From assembly GCF_001427105.1 (NCBI RefSeq), contig NZ_LMGI01000002.1, positions 1 through 64,000 on the forward strand: a DNA stretch of 64,000 nucleotides. The letters are read 5' to 3'. Positions 7,593 to 16,822 of this stretch are shown here, piece by piece. The translations under genes were made by a program, and so were the position numbers. Source of the stretch: Sphingopyxis sp. Root154 (GTDB taxonomy: Bacteria > Pseudomonadota > Alphaproteobacteria > Sphingomonadales > Sphingomonadaceae). Below the pieces are notes generated by a model that was not told where the DNA came from, did no database searches, and was given only the letters and a program-made list of their open reading frames with translations. Numbering within the stretch: position 1 is the first letter of the stretch; the number at the start of each line of letters is the position of its first letter.

Positions 7593-8906
7593 TCAGCCCT
7601 TGACCTCCCAGCCCGGCTCATAGTCGACCGACCACAGCTTCATGGCATCGGCATTGGTCGGCTTGCCGGTCGCCGGATCAATCGTCAGCGTGCCGTTCGT
7701 GCGATAGGCGATATTGCCGAGGTGGCAGAGCGCGGTGCTGATATGGCCTTCGGCAATCGGCGATGCGAGCGCGCTGGCGCGGCCACGGATGACATCAACC
7801 AGATTGCCGGCATGAAGGACGTCGAGCGCGCCCTCCCCGACCGTCCCAGTGGTTTCCGAGCTGGCCGGCGCCTTCACCTCCCGCGTCAACTTGCCTTCCA
7901 GATCGTACAGCTCGAACCCGTTGCGATCGACGATGGCCGACCCTTTGGTGCCGAGCAGCAACACGCCGCGGCCACGCCCATAGGTCTTGATGCCATTGCA
8001 GCTTTGCCCGTTCCAGCGGATCGCGCGGCCATCGTCGTAAATCAGGTCGAGCGCGAGCGAATCATACATTTCCCAATCGTCGCCGCGGTGGAAATGCCGT
8101 CCGCCCTGCGTCGACACACTGGCCGGATAGGTCAGGCCCATCGCCCAGCGCGCAATGTCGAGCTCGTGCATCGCATTGTTGCAAATCTCGCCCGTCCCGT
8201 ATTTCCAGAACCAGTGCCAGTTATAATGCACCAGGTTCGACCGGTACGGCCCGCGCGGGCGCGGTCCCTGCCACAAATCCCAGTTCAGATTGGCCGGCGG
8301 CGCGATTTCCTGTCCCTTACCGATCGACCCGCGATTGTTCGCATACCAGGTCTGCGCCTCATAGACGTCGCCGAGCTCGCCTGCCCGGACCATGTCGACA
8401 AGCTGCCGTGTCTCGACGCTCGAGCGTTGCTGGTTGCCCACCTGCAGCTGACGCCCGGTACGGCGCTGTGCGGCGATCAGCGCTTCGCCCTCGGCGGGCG
8501 CGATGCCGATCGGCTTTTCCAGATAGACGTGGCGCCCCGCATTCATCGAATCGATCGCGAGCTTTGCGTGCCAATGATCGGGCGTCGCGATGCTGACGAT
8601 GTCGACGTCCTTGCTGTCGAGCAGCCGGCGATAGTCGCCCACGATCTTGGGGGCAGGATGGCCTTTGGCGGCAAATTCCCCCGCGCGCTTCGCGAGGATG
8701 GCCGAATCCACATCGACGAAATGGGTGACGGCAACGTTCGGCAGCTTGGAGAAAGCGGCCATATGCGCCTGCCCGCGCCCGTTCACGCCAACCACCGCCA
8801 CCCGCAGACGATCGTTCGCACCCTTGATCTGCGCATAGCTGCGCGCGCTCATCGTAGCGCCCAGCGTCGCTGCTGCACCCGTCAACATTGTACGGCGGTC
8901 AATCAT
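7593..8906 (-). CDS. Tat-exported Gfo/Idh/MocA-family oxidoreductase (canonical)
   Basis: A 437-residue protein with a Tat-like leader (IDRRTMLTGAAATLGATM, cleavage near SYAQ). It has the NAD(P) loop RVAVVGVNGRGQAH near residue 40 and the canonical EKP at about residues 130-132 (VYLEKPIG). A C-terminal domain includes EICNNAMHELDIARW, typical of the secreted glycoside-active branch. This is the most conventional of the three paralogues and the best candidate for the C3-dehydrogenase that makes a 3-keto-glycoside. It follows the DUF1080 gene by 12 nt, with AAGGGGACAGGAC ahead of the ATG. Confidence 0.85.
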   Translation of the reverse strand: MIDRRTMLTGAAATLGATMSARSYAQIKGANDRLRVAVVGVNGRGQAHMAAFSKLPNVAVTHFVDVDSAILAKRAGEFAAKGHPAPKIVGDYRRLLDSKDVDIVSIATPDHWHAKLAIDSMNAGRHVYLEKPIGIAPAEGEALIAAQRRTGRQLQVGNQQRSSVETRQLVDMVRAGELGDVYEAQTWYANNRGSIGKGQEIAPPANLNWDLWQGPRPRGPYRSNLVHYNWHWFWKYGTGEICNNAMHELDIARWAMGLTYPASVSTQGGRHFHRGDDWEMYDSLALDLIYDDGRAIRWNGQSCNGIKTYGRGRGVLLLGTKGSAIVDRNGFELYDLEGKLTREVKAPASSETTGTVGEGALDVLHAGNLVDVIRGRASALASPIAEGHISTALCHLGNIAYRTNGTLTIDPATGKPTNADAMKLWSVDYEPGWEVKG

Positions 8907-8918
8907 GTCCTGTCCCCT

Positions 8919-10319
8919 TTAGAATTCGCGCAGCTTGATCGACCGGAAGTCGACCCTGTCGCCATGATCCTGGAGCAGGATCGGCCCCTGCTCCCACTCG
9001 CCGAAGTTTGGCCATTTCGCATATTTGCTGCGCGCGACAAGCTCGCGAAAAGCGGGCGATCCGCGTTCATATTCGACGACCTTGAACCCGTTCAGCCAAT
9101 GCTCGACATGCTTGCCGCGTACGACGACGACCGCCCGATTCCATTCGCCCGGCGCGTTGACGCGCTTGCCGGGGCTATCGGGATCGGAGAGGTTGCGCGC
9201 GGTGATCAAATCATAGAGCGAGCCGATCGTCCGATTGCCGTCGCGGCCCATCTTCGCATCGGGATGGCGCTCGTCATCGAGCAGCTGGAATTCGAGGCCG
9301 ATCGCCGATCCGTCGCCCTTGAGCAGGTTCGGATCGACGAAATATTTGATCCCGCTATTGGCGCCCGGCGTCAGCCGGAAATCGACCGACAGCTCGAAAC
9401 TCTTGTAATCGCGCGTGGTGATGATGTCGCCGCCATTGGTCGCTTCGGCGCCGCCCGATTTTTCGACCGACAAGATGCCGTCGGCGATCGACCAGCCCGT
9501 CTTCGGGAAAGCGGGCCCCTTGGCGCTCCGCCAGCCCTGCGTCGTCTTGCCGTCCCAGAGCAGCTTCCAGCCGGCGCTGCGCTCGGCGGGGGTCAGGCGA
9601 TTGACCAGCCATCCCTGCTGCTCGACCTTCGTCGCCGGCAAGGCGAAACGGGCGGGCGCGTCGGTGATGATCCGCACGTTGCGGAAACGCGCCTCGGGCT
9701 TCTGCGCCGCGACCGCATCGGGAACCGAGTGCACCTGGAAGGCGATGAAGCCCCGCGCGTCCACATCGTCGACAACGTCCGCGGCCGGCACGCCATTGAT
9801 CCAGGTGCGCAGGCGCGTACCGATCGCTTCGACACGATAGTGATTCCAGTCGCCCGAGCGAAAGGCCTTCCGCGCCGCATCGTTGCGGCCGAGCGTATAG
9901 AGCCATTGACGGCGCTGTTCGTCATAGATGCCCGCGCTCCAGCGCCGCGACGACGGATCGATCTCCATCTGATAGCCGTGAACGACGCCGTTCCGATAAT
10001 CGGGCCGGCTCTGGCCGCGGATCATCACGCCCGAATTCAGCGTCGGATCGGTCCTGGCGTCGAATTCGAGGATGAAGTCGCCGTAAAGCGCGTCGGACAC
10101 CAGCCAGCTGTTCGCCGAATTCGGTACCGCGCTACCAACGACCTCGCCGTCGACAACGCGATAGGGCGCTTGCCCCCCCGCGCTGTGCCAGCCAGCGAGT
10201 CCGGCGCGCGGCGTTACGTCCTGCCAAGGAGCCTGCTGCTGACCCTGCGCAGCCGAAACGGGCGCCAGCGCTATCAGCGGCGCGGTGGCCAAAGCTAGAA
10301 ATGCGATCTTTCGAAACAT
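8919..10319 (-). CDS. Secreted tandem DUF1080 protein (3-keto-disaccharide hydrolase family)
   Basis: A 466-residue exported protein (leader MFRKIAFLALATAPLIALAP, cleavage near VSAAQG) with two concanavalin-like DUF1080 domains. The first spans about residues 35-200 and includes GDFILEFDARTDPTLNSGVM. The second spans about 235-465 and includes SFELSVDFRLTPGANSGIKYF. Pfam PF06439 proteins cleave 3-keto-glycosides by elimination/hydration after a Gfo/Idh/MocA enzyme has oxidised C3. The start at 10319 is preferred over the adjacent ATG at 10322 because AGGAG then has a normal spacing. First gene of the operon that ends with the GntR gene; promoter at 10442-10470 and a roughly 115-nt leader. Confidence 0.8.
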   Translation of the reverse strand: MFRKIAFLALATAPLIALAPVSAAQGQQQAPWQDVTPRAGLAGWHSAGGQAPYRVVDGEVVGSAVPNSANSWLVSDALYGDFILEFDARTDPTLNSGVMIRGQSRPDYRNGVVHGYQMEIDPSSRRWSAGIYDEQRRQWLYTLGRNDAARKAFRSGDWNHYRVEAIGTRLRTWINGVPAADVVDDVDARGFIAFQVHSVPDAVAAQKPEARFRNVRIITDAPARFALPATKVEQQGWLVNRLTPAERSAGWKLLWDGKTTQGWRSAKGPAFPKTGWSIADGILSVEKSGGAEATNGGDIITTRDYKSFELSVDFRLTPGANSGIKYFVDPNLLKGDGSAIGLEFQLLDDERHPDAKMGRDGNRTIGSLYDLITARNLSDPDSPGKRVNAPGEWNRAVVVVRGKHVEHWLNGFKVVEYERGSPAFRELVARSKYAKWPNFGEWEQGPILLQDHGDRVDFRSIKLREF

Positions 10320-10441
10320 CATGGCTCCTCTCAATTTTTTATCGCGAGGGCATCCCGAACACGCTTCATTTCCTGACGCGCCATGCTCTCGCATTATATT
10401 GCCGCTAGCGTGAACACGCGAACACAGCTTATGCCAGCCAA

Positions 10442-10470
10442 GCATTAATATGTGGTCAGGCCACTTGCAA
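10442..10470 (-). promoter_or_regulatory. Promoter with embedded operator for the DUF1080/Gfo operon
   Basis: Minus-strand TTGCAA (10465-10470), a 17-nt spacer and TAATGC (10442-10447). The spacer holds GTGGCCTGACCAC, a 13-bp palindrome with one mismatch (10452-10464). A second half-operator, TGTCAGACCGA, lies at 10477-10487 upstream. Spacer length and operator position coincide with the promoter at 2118-2146. The rest of 10320-10744 shows no convincing gene. Confidence 0.55.
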
Positions 10471-10744
10471 TAGATATGTCAGACCGATTATGGTTCGCGG
10501 GACGGCGAGCGGACCGGGGCGGCCAAGATCGACGGTTGAAAGCAAATCAGGGTCTCGCAGATGAGCGACGCTTCTCCCGTCGCAGCTATTTGTGCCTTGC
10601 TATCGTGGCGACGCGCTTCTGAATACCACGACCTTCGTCGCAAGGACGCGATCGGCCTGAACAGAATCGGTCACGCACGATGCCATTTGCCCCTTCAGTC
10701 GCGGCTGTGCCGAAGACCCCGTCCGCATCCCGTCGAGAACGCGC

Positions 10745-11734
10745 TCAGTGACTGGGCGCGGAACCAGTTGCCGGGTTATAGAGGGGATTTACAGGGTCAA
10801 GCGGGGACGGATCAACCTGAGCGGGCGGTCCGGCGCTCTCGGTCCATGCGCGGTAGATCATGTCCCTCAGCATCGCAGCGCCTGCTGCCGCCCGGCTGTA
10901 GACCAGAGCCCGCGCGTCCCGATCCTCCGGATCGTTAAAGCCACCTCTCTTCTCGAGGATGTAGACAGTTTCCATATGGCTCCCCGCCTCGTCGAGGAAG
11001 GACAGGACGGCTTCGAACAGATCGCCTCGCTGCCGACCCGGCGCGCCGATCCGGTCGGCGAGGTTCGCTGGCTCCAGCGCGATCGCATCGACGAACTCGC
11101 TCTCGAAACGGCCATGGATGCTTCGGTCGGTCGTATAGTTTTTCGGATTGACGCCCAGCCATCCATCGCTGTTGACCGAAGCGTGGAGCGGCTGCGAACC
11201 GTCGCCGATATAATGCCCAAGACGCGCAACCTGATAGGCGCAGTTCTGTTCCGGCACACGGGCGTCGGCGCCCGCTTTTTGCGCAGCACGAATCTGGCGC
11301 ATGCAAACGACAAGGCGCCCATAGCTTTCCATTGCCGCATAGGGCAGCGTGCCAGTCCAGCGCACGTTGGTCCGCTTGGCCCGCTCCGGATCGCTGTCCT
11401 TGATCCGCAGATACTCGTCATGCAAGGCGAGGATAAACTCGTAGCGCGAGCGCGGGATGGGGCTCAAAAATGCGAACTGCTCCTTGAACCATCCGTGATT
11501 GGGATCCTCCTCGATCTTTGAAAAGGGCTCGGAGGCGTTGCGCCAGCTGTCGGGCATGGTCGAAGACGCTGCGATATAGTCGGCATATCTGTGAAGGAAT
11601 ATGGGCCCGTCGGCGGGCAGCGCTGCGATGGCCGCCCTGTCGATGGCTGCGTGGGCGCGTTCGCCCCAGGCGAGGACGGGGGCAGGAACGGCGGCCCACG
11701 CGGCCGCAGCAAAGGCTAACAGGAAATGGCGCAC
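10745..11734 (-). CDS. Secreted S1/P1-type zinc nuclease
   Basis: A 329-residue exported phosphoesterase. After a signal peptide the mature protein should begin at Trp23 (VLA|WGERAH). That fits the S1/P1 family, in which the N-terminal Trp and a nearby His bind zinc. A further family motif, LGHYIGDGSQPLHAS, is at about residue 185. These enzymes cut single-stranded nucleic acid and release 5'-nucleotides, and some hydrolyse phospholipids. It is the last gene of a three-gene operon with a TBDR and a DUF218 protein, starting 22 nt after the preceding stop. Nucleotide or phosphate scavenging is inferred. Confidence 0.82.
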   Translation of the reverse strand: MRHFLLAFAAAAWAAVPAPVLAWGERAHAAIDRAAIAALPADGPIFLHRYADYIAASSTMPDSWRNASEPFSKIEEDPNHGWFKEQFAFLSPIPRSRYEFILALHDEYLRIKDSDPERAKRTNVRWTGTLPYAAMESYGRLVVCMRQIRAAQKAGADARVPEQNCAYQVARLGHYIGDGSQPLHASVNSDGWLGVNPKNYTTDRSIHGRFESEFVDAIALEPANLADRIGAPGRQRGDLFEAVLSFLDEAGSHMETVYILEKRGGFNDPEDRDARALVYSRAAAGAAMLRDMIYRAWTESAGPPAQVDPSPLDPVNPLYNPATGSAPSH

Positions 11735-11756
11735 GGGCTTTGCTCCGAACAGGACG

Positions 11757-13019
11757 TCAGGGATCGAGCGGATCGGCCGGTTCGACGTGGAACGCGACCG
11801 GGTCGGGTACGAAGCGCAGCGTGAAGCGATCGGGGCCGGGTGCCAGACGGCCCGGCTGCACCCCCATTTCCTTCAGGTTGCGAAGCGCCAGTTCCGCGCC
11901 GCCGATATACTGGATCGTGCGATGGTCGGAGACGATCAGCGCCGGCCGATCCTCTGGAAAGCCGGCGGCGAGCAGAAGTCGCGCGCAGTTGCGCAGGTTG
12001 GTGGTGGTATGGCGCGCATGCGGCTCCATCAGGATGCGGTCGGCCGGAATGCCATATTGCGTGACCAGCAGGCGCTTCATCTCGACCGCTTCGTTGAACG
12101 GCGTGCGGTTGGGGTGCACATTGCCCCCCGATACGATGATGAAAGGAGCGGAACCGCGCGCGAACAGATCGGCCGCAATGGCCAGACGGATATGCCCCAT
12201 CACGCCCGTGCGCGATTGCACGTCTTCCGGCCCATGGCCGAACACCAGCAGCGCAGTATAGGGCTTTGCACGCCAGTTCATCCTGGCGACCGCCCGGGCC
12301 GTGGCGGCATTGTCACCAGCCAGTAGAGGCCGGTAGCTGCCCGCGTCGATACGCTCGTTCATCTGGAGCAGGCCAACCGCGTAACGCAACGATGGATCGA
12401 AGAAGAGATCGTCGGCCCTGGCCTGCGCGGCTGTGGCGACGCCGTGCGCATTCAGCACATCGGCCATCTTGGGGTCGGCAATATTGAAGATGATGGAGTC
12501 GATCACGGGATAACGCGGCGGTGCCCCTTTGGCATAGACGGCGATGACCTGGTTCACCACTGCCGCCGTTTCGGCCCAGGCCGTGGCGACAAGGTCCGCA
12601 TCGGACAGTGCCGCATAGCGGGCAAAGCGCCCGGAAGCGCGTATTTGCCGCGTCACAAGCGCCCTAGCGCGCTTTTTATCACTCATCATGAGCCGCAACC
12701 GCGCCTGCACCAGGGCGATATCCGCCTCGGTCCATATCCACGCATCGGCCAGACATTGCGGCGACGGTGCGCAGGTGTTTTCCGGCACCCGCGCGGCGCG
12801 CGCGGCGGCAAGTTCCACCAGAACGGGATCGTCACGCAGCGCCTGCGCCCAATCCGGCGCCGTTCGCATCATGGCGAACAGCGGAAAGATCCGGGTCGCC
12901 AGCGTGTCGGCAAAGGGTGATGCGTAGCCGTCCGGATCCTGCGCCGCCGCCACTCCCGGATAAAGGGACGAGGCGACGGCCAGGCAGATGCTCAAGGCTG
13001 TGACGCGAATTGCGCGCAC
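11757..13019 (-). CDS. Secreted DUF218/YdcF-like protein
   Basis: A 420-residue protein with an N-terminal signal (VTALSICLAVASSLYPGVAAAQ), a helical region, and a C-terminal DUF218 (SanA/YdcF-like) domain from about residue 245. Visible domain motifs are ALLVFGHGPE, FIIVSGGNVHP and FNEAVEMKRLLVTQYGIPAD, then RILMEPHARHTTTNLRN. The family binds nucleotide-like ligands and is implicated in envelope maintenance, but no reaction is established for this version. The start is GTG, only 2 nt after the TBDR stop, which argues for coupled translation. It lies between a receptor and a secreted nuclease. Confidence 0.75.
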   Translation of the reverse strand: MRAIRVTALSICLAVASSLYPGVAAAQDPDGYASPFADTLATRIFPLFAMMRTAPDWAQALRDDPVLVELAAARAARVPENTCAPSPQCLADAWIWTEADIALVQARLRLMMSDKKRARALVTRQIRASGRFARYAALSDADLVATAWAETAAVVNQVIAVYAKGAPPRYPVIDSIIFNIADPKMADVLNAHGVATAAQARADDLFFDPSLRYAVGLLQMNERIDAGSYRPLLAGDNAATARAVARMNWRAKPYTALLVFGHGPEDVQSRTGVMGHIRLAIAADLFARGSAPFIIVSGGNVHPNRTPFNEAVEMKRLLVTQYGIPADRILMEPHARHTTTNLRNCARLLLAAGFPEDRPALIVSDHRTIQYIGGAELALRNLKEMGVQPGRLAPGPDRFTLRFVPDPVAFHVEPADPLDP

Positions 13020-13021
13020 CC

Positions 13022-15541
13022 TTACCAGCTGCGGCTGAGGATAAAGCGGAAGCTGCGCCCGAACAAAGGTCGTCCATAGATCGCATCGCTCGCGCCCTGG
13101 CCGGCGAGCTGGTCGGTCCGCGGATTCCCCTCGGTCAATCCCTTGGCGTTGGTCAGATTGTCACCAACCACCTGGAAGCGCCAGTTGCCAAAGCTCGCCG
13201 ACGCGCTTGCGCCGAACGTTTGATAAGCGGGCAACGCCGTCAGGTTGAAAAGGTCGACATAGCGGCGGCCCACCCATTCGTAACGTCCTGCGATCTCCAC
13301 TTCGCCTCCGCCAACCGGGAAACGGACAGACGGACGCACATTGCCGAAAAACTTGGCCTCGCGGATGATCTGGTTGCCGTTCACTGCCGTCGGATCGGCG
13401 CCCGACGTGTTCGCGAGATTACGATATTGGGGGTCGGCCCAGGTGACCGAACCGGCCAGTTCGAACCAGCTCACCGGCTTGATCCGGCCGTCAATCTCGA
13501 CGCCTTTTGCGACGGCTTCGCCGATGAACGGCACGGGCTGGTCGTTGCGGCCGGTCACCGGATTGAACGCGATGAACGTCGCGTTGAAAGGATCGAACTT
13601 GGTGTAAAAGCCGGTGACGTAGAGGTAGTGCGGGCCGAAGCTGGCCTTGACGCCCAGTTCATATTGCCGCGCCTTGGTTTTGATGATTGTCGGGGCGGTG
13701 CTGGATACCACGCCCATCTGGGGCGGCACTTCCAGGTTCGAAACGCGGCCGTAAGCGCCGAAATTGTCCGTGAAGTCATAATTGACGCCGGCCGTCCAGT
13801 TGGTCGCCGAGGGTTTGAGCTTGTTCGAAACGATGGCCCCGCTGAAAGCGCGGGTGGCGTTGTCGGCCAGCGTCGTCGTATCGCCCAGATCAGCGGCGGT
13901 CGACAACAGCGCAAAGCCTTCATAGTCATACCATTCCTTACGGATGCCGCCGTCGACCCGCAGTCCGTCGGTAATCTCCCAGGTATCATTGGCGTAGACG
14001 GCGACCATCGTCGCATCGGCCTCGCCCTGGTTCAGCGTGGTGGTGTATCGCAACACGCCGTTCTGGGTGACCGAGCCGAGCACCGCGCCCGTCGCAGAAT
14101 AGGCGACAAGGTCGATCGTGCGGGGCTGGCTCTGCACTTCGATCAGCATGTCCTGATAGGCCTGGAAGAGCGTATTGCCATAAGCCGCCCCATAAACGCC
14201 TACGCGCACGTCATGGGTGCCCAAGCCGGTCTCGAACTTGCGGGTAACGCTGAGATCGGCCTGCCCCGAATAAAAGTCCGATTCGGAAACGCGATACTGG
14301 CCGGACATGATGAGCCCCGAAGCCGCGCCCGGATCATAAACCGTCGCGCCGTTGGTGCCTGCGATAGCATAGCCGAGCCGCGCCACATCGGCCCCGAAAG
14401 CGGTGCGAGCGGCCGTCAGATAGCTTGCCGCAAACGTGTTCGCGCTAACCGGGTTGGTGGTCGAATAGAAAGCGTCGAAGCTGCTCTTGCCTTTGGTGAA
14501 GCCGCCCTTGGCCGAAACCAGCCAGCCATCGAAATCGCCTTCATATTGCAGGCCGACGTTGAAGAAGCGCATGTGCCGGCCATCGGCAAGATCCCGGTTC
14601 AAACCCTGCAGCACGCCGGCACCATCGCGATATTTGACGTTGACGTTGCGTAGCGCAGGAGAGTTCAGCGTACCCGTGTGATAATCGATATAGGGATCGA
14701 GCGAGAGAGTGGGATTGCGCGGATCGGCGACCGGGATCGGAAGGTAGAAGATGTTGTGATCGTTGGTATACTGCATCGATAGTTTGACGAAGCCATTGTC
14801 GAGGTCGTGCTTCAGGTTGGCGCGGATCTGACCACCCTTGTCGCTGGGAAAGCCACCGTCGCGATAGCCGTCATGCTGGCGCAGGAATCCGCCAACGGCG
14901 AAATAGGTGCGCTCGCCGATCGGCCCCGACTGCATCGCGTCGAGCCGGTACAGGCCGGTATCACCCAAAGTTAACTGCGCTTTGCCGCGCGCGTCGGGCC
15001 CGCCCGACACGGTGATGTTATTGGCGATCGCTGCGGCGCTGCTGGCATAGATCGGCGCCGGACCGCCGCGCACGATTTCGACGCGCTCGGTCATCAGGTC
15101 GAAGCGGTTCATGCCTTCGCCGGAGTTGAAAAACACGCCGTCAATCTCATGGTAGAGCGGCAGCCCGTCCTGCTGGAAGATCAGGTATCCGCGATCGGTG
15201 GGAATACCGCGGACGCGCGTGATGTTCTGCACTTCGCCGCCTGTCGCTTCGACCTGAATACCCGGAACGGTGCCGAGCAGGTCGGCGAAATTCTTGGGCG
15301 CGATCCGCTGGACTTCTTCTTGTCCCAGGGAGTTCACTGCATAGGATACATCGAACCGGCGCTGGGCGCGGGCGCTCCCCGTCACGACGATGTCCGATTG
15401 CGCCGCCTCTTCTGCTTCCGCTTCCGGAGCAGCCGTTTGCATTGCATCCTGTTCCGCCGCGTTGCTGGGCATTGACCATGCCAGCGCGGTCAAAGAGGAT
15501 AGCAGCGTCAGAGCGGAAGTTTTTTTGTGTGCGAGTTGCAT
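13022..15541 (-). CDS. TonB-dependent outer-membrane receptor
   Basis: An 839-residue receptor: signal peptide (ending near SNAAEQ), TonB box QSDIVVTGSARAQRR, a plug domain to about residue 200 including TERVEIVRGGPAPIYASSA, and a long beta-barrel ending FILSRSW. It lacks the 'TAQKRE' type box of the other receptors in this window. The terminal Trp fits barrel-assembly rules. RBS AAGGGG precedes the ATG. First gene of the operon with the DUF218 protein and the S1/P1 nuclease, so the cargo may be a phosphorylated or nucleic-acid-derived compound (inference only). Confidence 0.87.
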   Translation of the reverse strand: MQLAHKKTSALTLLSSLTALAWSMPSNAAEQDAMQTAAPEAEAEEAAQSDIVVTGSARAQRRFDVSYAVNSLGQEEVQRIAPKNFADLLGTVPGIQVEATGGEVQNITRVRGIPTDRGYLIFQQDGLPLYHEIDGVFFNSGEGMNRFDLMTERVEIVRGGPAPIYASSAAAIANNITVSGGPDARGKAQLTLGDTGLYRLDAMQSGPIGERTYFAVGGFLRQHDGYRDGGFPSDKGGQIRANLKHDLDNGFVKLSMQYTNDHNIFYLPIPVADPRNPTLSLDPYIDYHTGTLNSPALRNVNVKYRDGAGVLQGLNRDLADGRHMRFFNVGLQYEGDFDGWLVSAKGGFTKGKSSFDAFYSTTNPVSANTFAASYLTAARTAFGADVARLGYAIAGTNGATVYDPGAASGLIMSGQYRVSESDFYSGQADLSVTRKFETGLGTHDVRVGVYGAAYGNTLFQAYQDMLIEVQSQPRTIDLVAYSATGAVLGSVTQNGVLRYTTTLNQGEADATMVAVYANDTWEITDGLRVDGGIRKEWYDYEGFALLSTAADLGDTTTLADNATRAFSGAIVSNKLKPSATNWTAGVNYDFTDNFGAYGRVSNLEVPPQMGVVSSTAPTIIKTKARQYELGVKASFGPHYLYVTGFYTKFDPFNATFIAFNPVTGRNDQPVPFIGEAVAKGVEIDGRIKPVSWFELAGSVTWADPQYRNLANTSGADPTAVNGNQIIREAKFFGNVRPSVRFPVGGGEVEIAGRYEWVGRRYVDLFNLTALPAYQTFGASASASFGNWRFQVVGDNLTNAKGLTEGNPRTDQLAGQGASDAIYGRPLFGRSFRFILSRSW

Positions 15542-15668
15542 TGTCCGAGTCCCCTTGTGGAACTCGGCCGGTTAGGGGCGCTTCGCGTCAATGCGGTTAC
15601 ACGCTGTCCATTCAGATCCTGACATGAGCGAAATTTTCCTGTCGGCGCATGCCTCGACGGATAGCGGT

Positions 15669-16802
15669 TTATTGCGGCACCCCCGCCAGCAAGGTCGTGC
15701 GCAACCGGTCGATCGCGGCATCGTCCAGACCAAGCCCCTCGCGAACATAGCGATCGAACGAGCCATAGCGTTTATCGACTTCGGCAAAGGCCGCCTCGAT
15801 ATAGGCGGCACGCACGGTCAATGCCGGCTCGAGATTTTCCCGCGCGATCGGTGTCGGCAATCTACCGAGCATGGCGATTGTCGCCTCGTTCTTGGCGCGC
15901 AGATAGTCGTTGCTGGCGAGATAATCGGCCATCACCGTTTCGCGCGGCACGCCGAGCAGCGTCAGTATCACCGCGCTGGCCCAGCCCGTGCGGTCCTTGC
16001 CCGAAGTACAATGATACAGCGTCGGCCCGGCGCCTTCGGCGCCGATGCGGGAGAGCAGCGTGTGGTAGGCACTGCGCGCGCTGTTCAGGGAGACGAAATC
16101 GCGGTTGGCCTCGGTCAGCATCTCCGCGCCCTTGCCCGCGGCGATCGCCGCGATCGCCTGACGCATATCGCCGCCAAGGCTGCCCTTGCTGTCCGCCGCG
16201 ACGTCGAGCACGAGATGTTCTGCGCCGGCGGGCACGCGATCGGGTTCATGGCTACGTTCGCTGGCCGTGCGCAGATCGGCGACGAGTACGAGGCCCAGAT
16301 CGCCCATCGAGCCGAGGTCGCTGTCGCTGAGGCGGTCGAGCTGATCCGAACGATAGATCAGCCCCATCTTTACCCAGCGGCCGTCGGTCGTGCGGTAGCC
16401 GCCGACGTCGCGCAAATTGGGGACCGTCTTGAGGTGAAGCCCGCGGTCGGCGATGACCAGCGGCGCGCCCCGATCGGGAACGAGCGCGAAAAACCAGCGC
16501 TTGCCGGGGGCAAGGCCCGAAACCCGGATGCTCCCCGTTGCATCACCCTGTCCCACCGGTGTCGTCCGGTCGCTCACCGCGGCATCGGTGCCCGCATAAA
16601 CCCTCACCCGGCCCGCGCCCGGCGCGGACCAGTTGATCGTACCATCCGCCGATACGTTGGCCGAGGTGAAGGGAATGACGCCCGGCTGTTCGGCAACCGC
16701 GCCGGCGATCGGTCGCTGGTCGGCGGTCGCGCATGCCGGCAGCGCCAGAACCAAGGAGGCCGTAAGGACCGCCCGCCACATCCGATGATCGTCATTCCGC
16801 AT
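15669..16802 (-). CDS. Lipoprotein tyrosine/dual-specificity phosphatase (IphP-like)
   Basis: A 377-residue protein with a lipobox (LTASLVLALPAC, Cys about 24), so probably anchored in the envelope. A beta-rich domain precedes a Cys-based phosphatase domain with LRDVGGYRTTDGRWVKMGLIYRS and the P-loop HCTSGKDRTGWAS (C-x5-R). Related enzymes act on phosphotyrosine, phosphoinositides or other organic phosphates. A ribosome site AGGAAGG lies 9 nt ahead of the ATG. It runs with the SDR, metallophosphatase and TBDR genes upstream on the same strand. A second phosphatase of this type is found at 24827-25684. Confidence 0.82.
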   Translation of the reverse strand: MRNDDHRMWRAVLTASLVLALPACATADQRPIAGAVAEQPGVIPFTSANVSADGTINWSAPGAGRVRVYAGTDAAVSDRTTPVGQGDATGSIRVSGLAPGKRWFFALVPDRGAPLVIADRGLHLKTVPNLRDVGGYRTTDGRWVKMGLIYRSDQLDRLSDSDLGSMGDLGLVLVADLRTASERSHEPDRVPAGAEHLVLDVAADSKGSLGGDMRQAIAAIAAGKGAEMLTEANRDFVSLNSARSAYHTLLSRIGAEGAGPTLYHCTSGKDRTGWASAVILTLLGVPRETVMADYLASNDYLRAKNEATIAMLGRLPTPIARENLEPALTVRAAYIEAAFAEVDKRYGSFDRYVREGLGLDDAAIDRLRTTLLAGVPQ

Positions 16803-16822
16803 TGTCAGATACCTTCCTGCGC

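Noticed and set aside
7581-10298. A 905-codon open frame on the plus strand
   Set aside because: It lies antisense to the Gfo/Idh/MocA and DUF1080 genes, which have full domain matches. Long antisense frames are expected in GC-rich DNA with this codon bias. No known domain is visible.
10561-10938. Possible small gene upstream of the DUF1080 operon promoter
   Set aside because: The product is Arg/Pro-rich with no motif, and most of it overlaps the end of the S1/P1 nuclease gene on the other strand.
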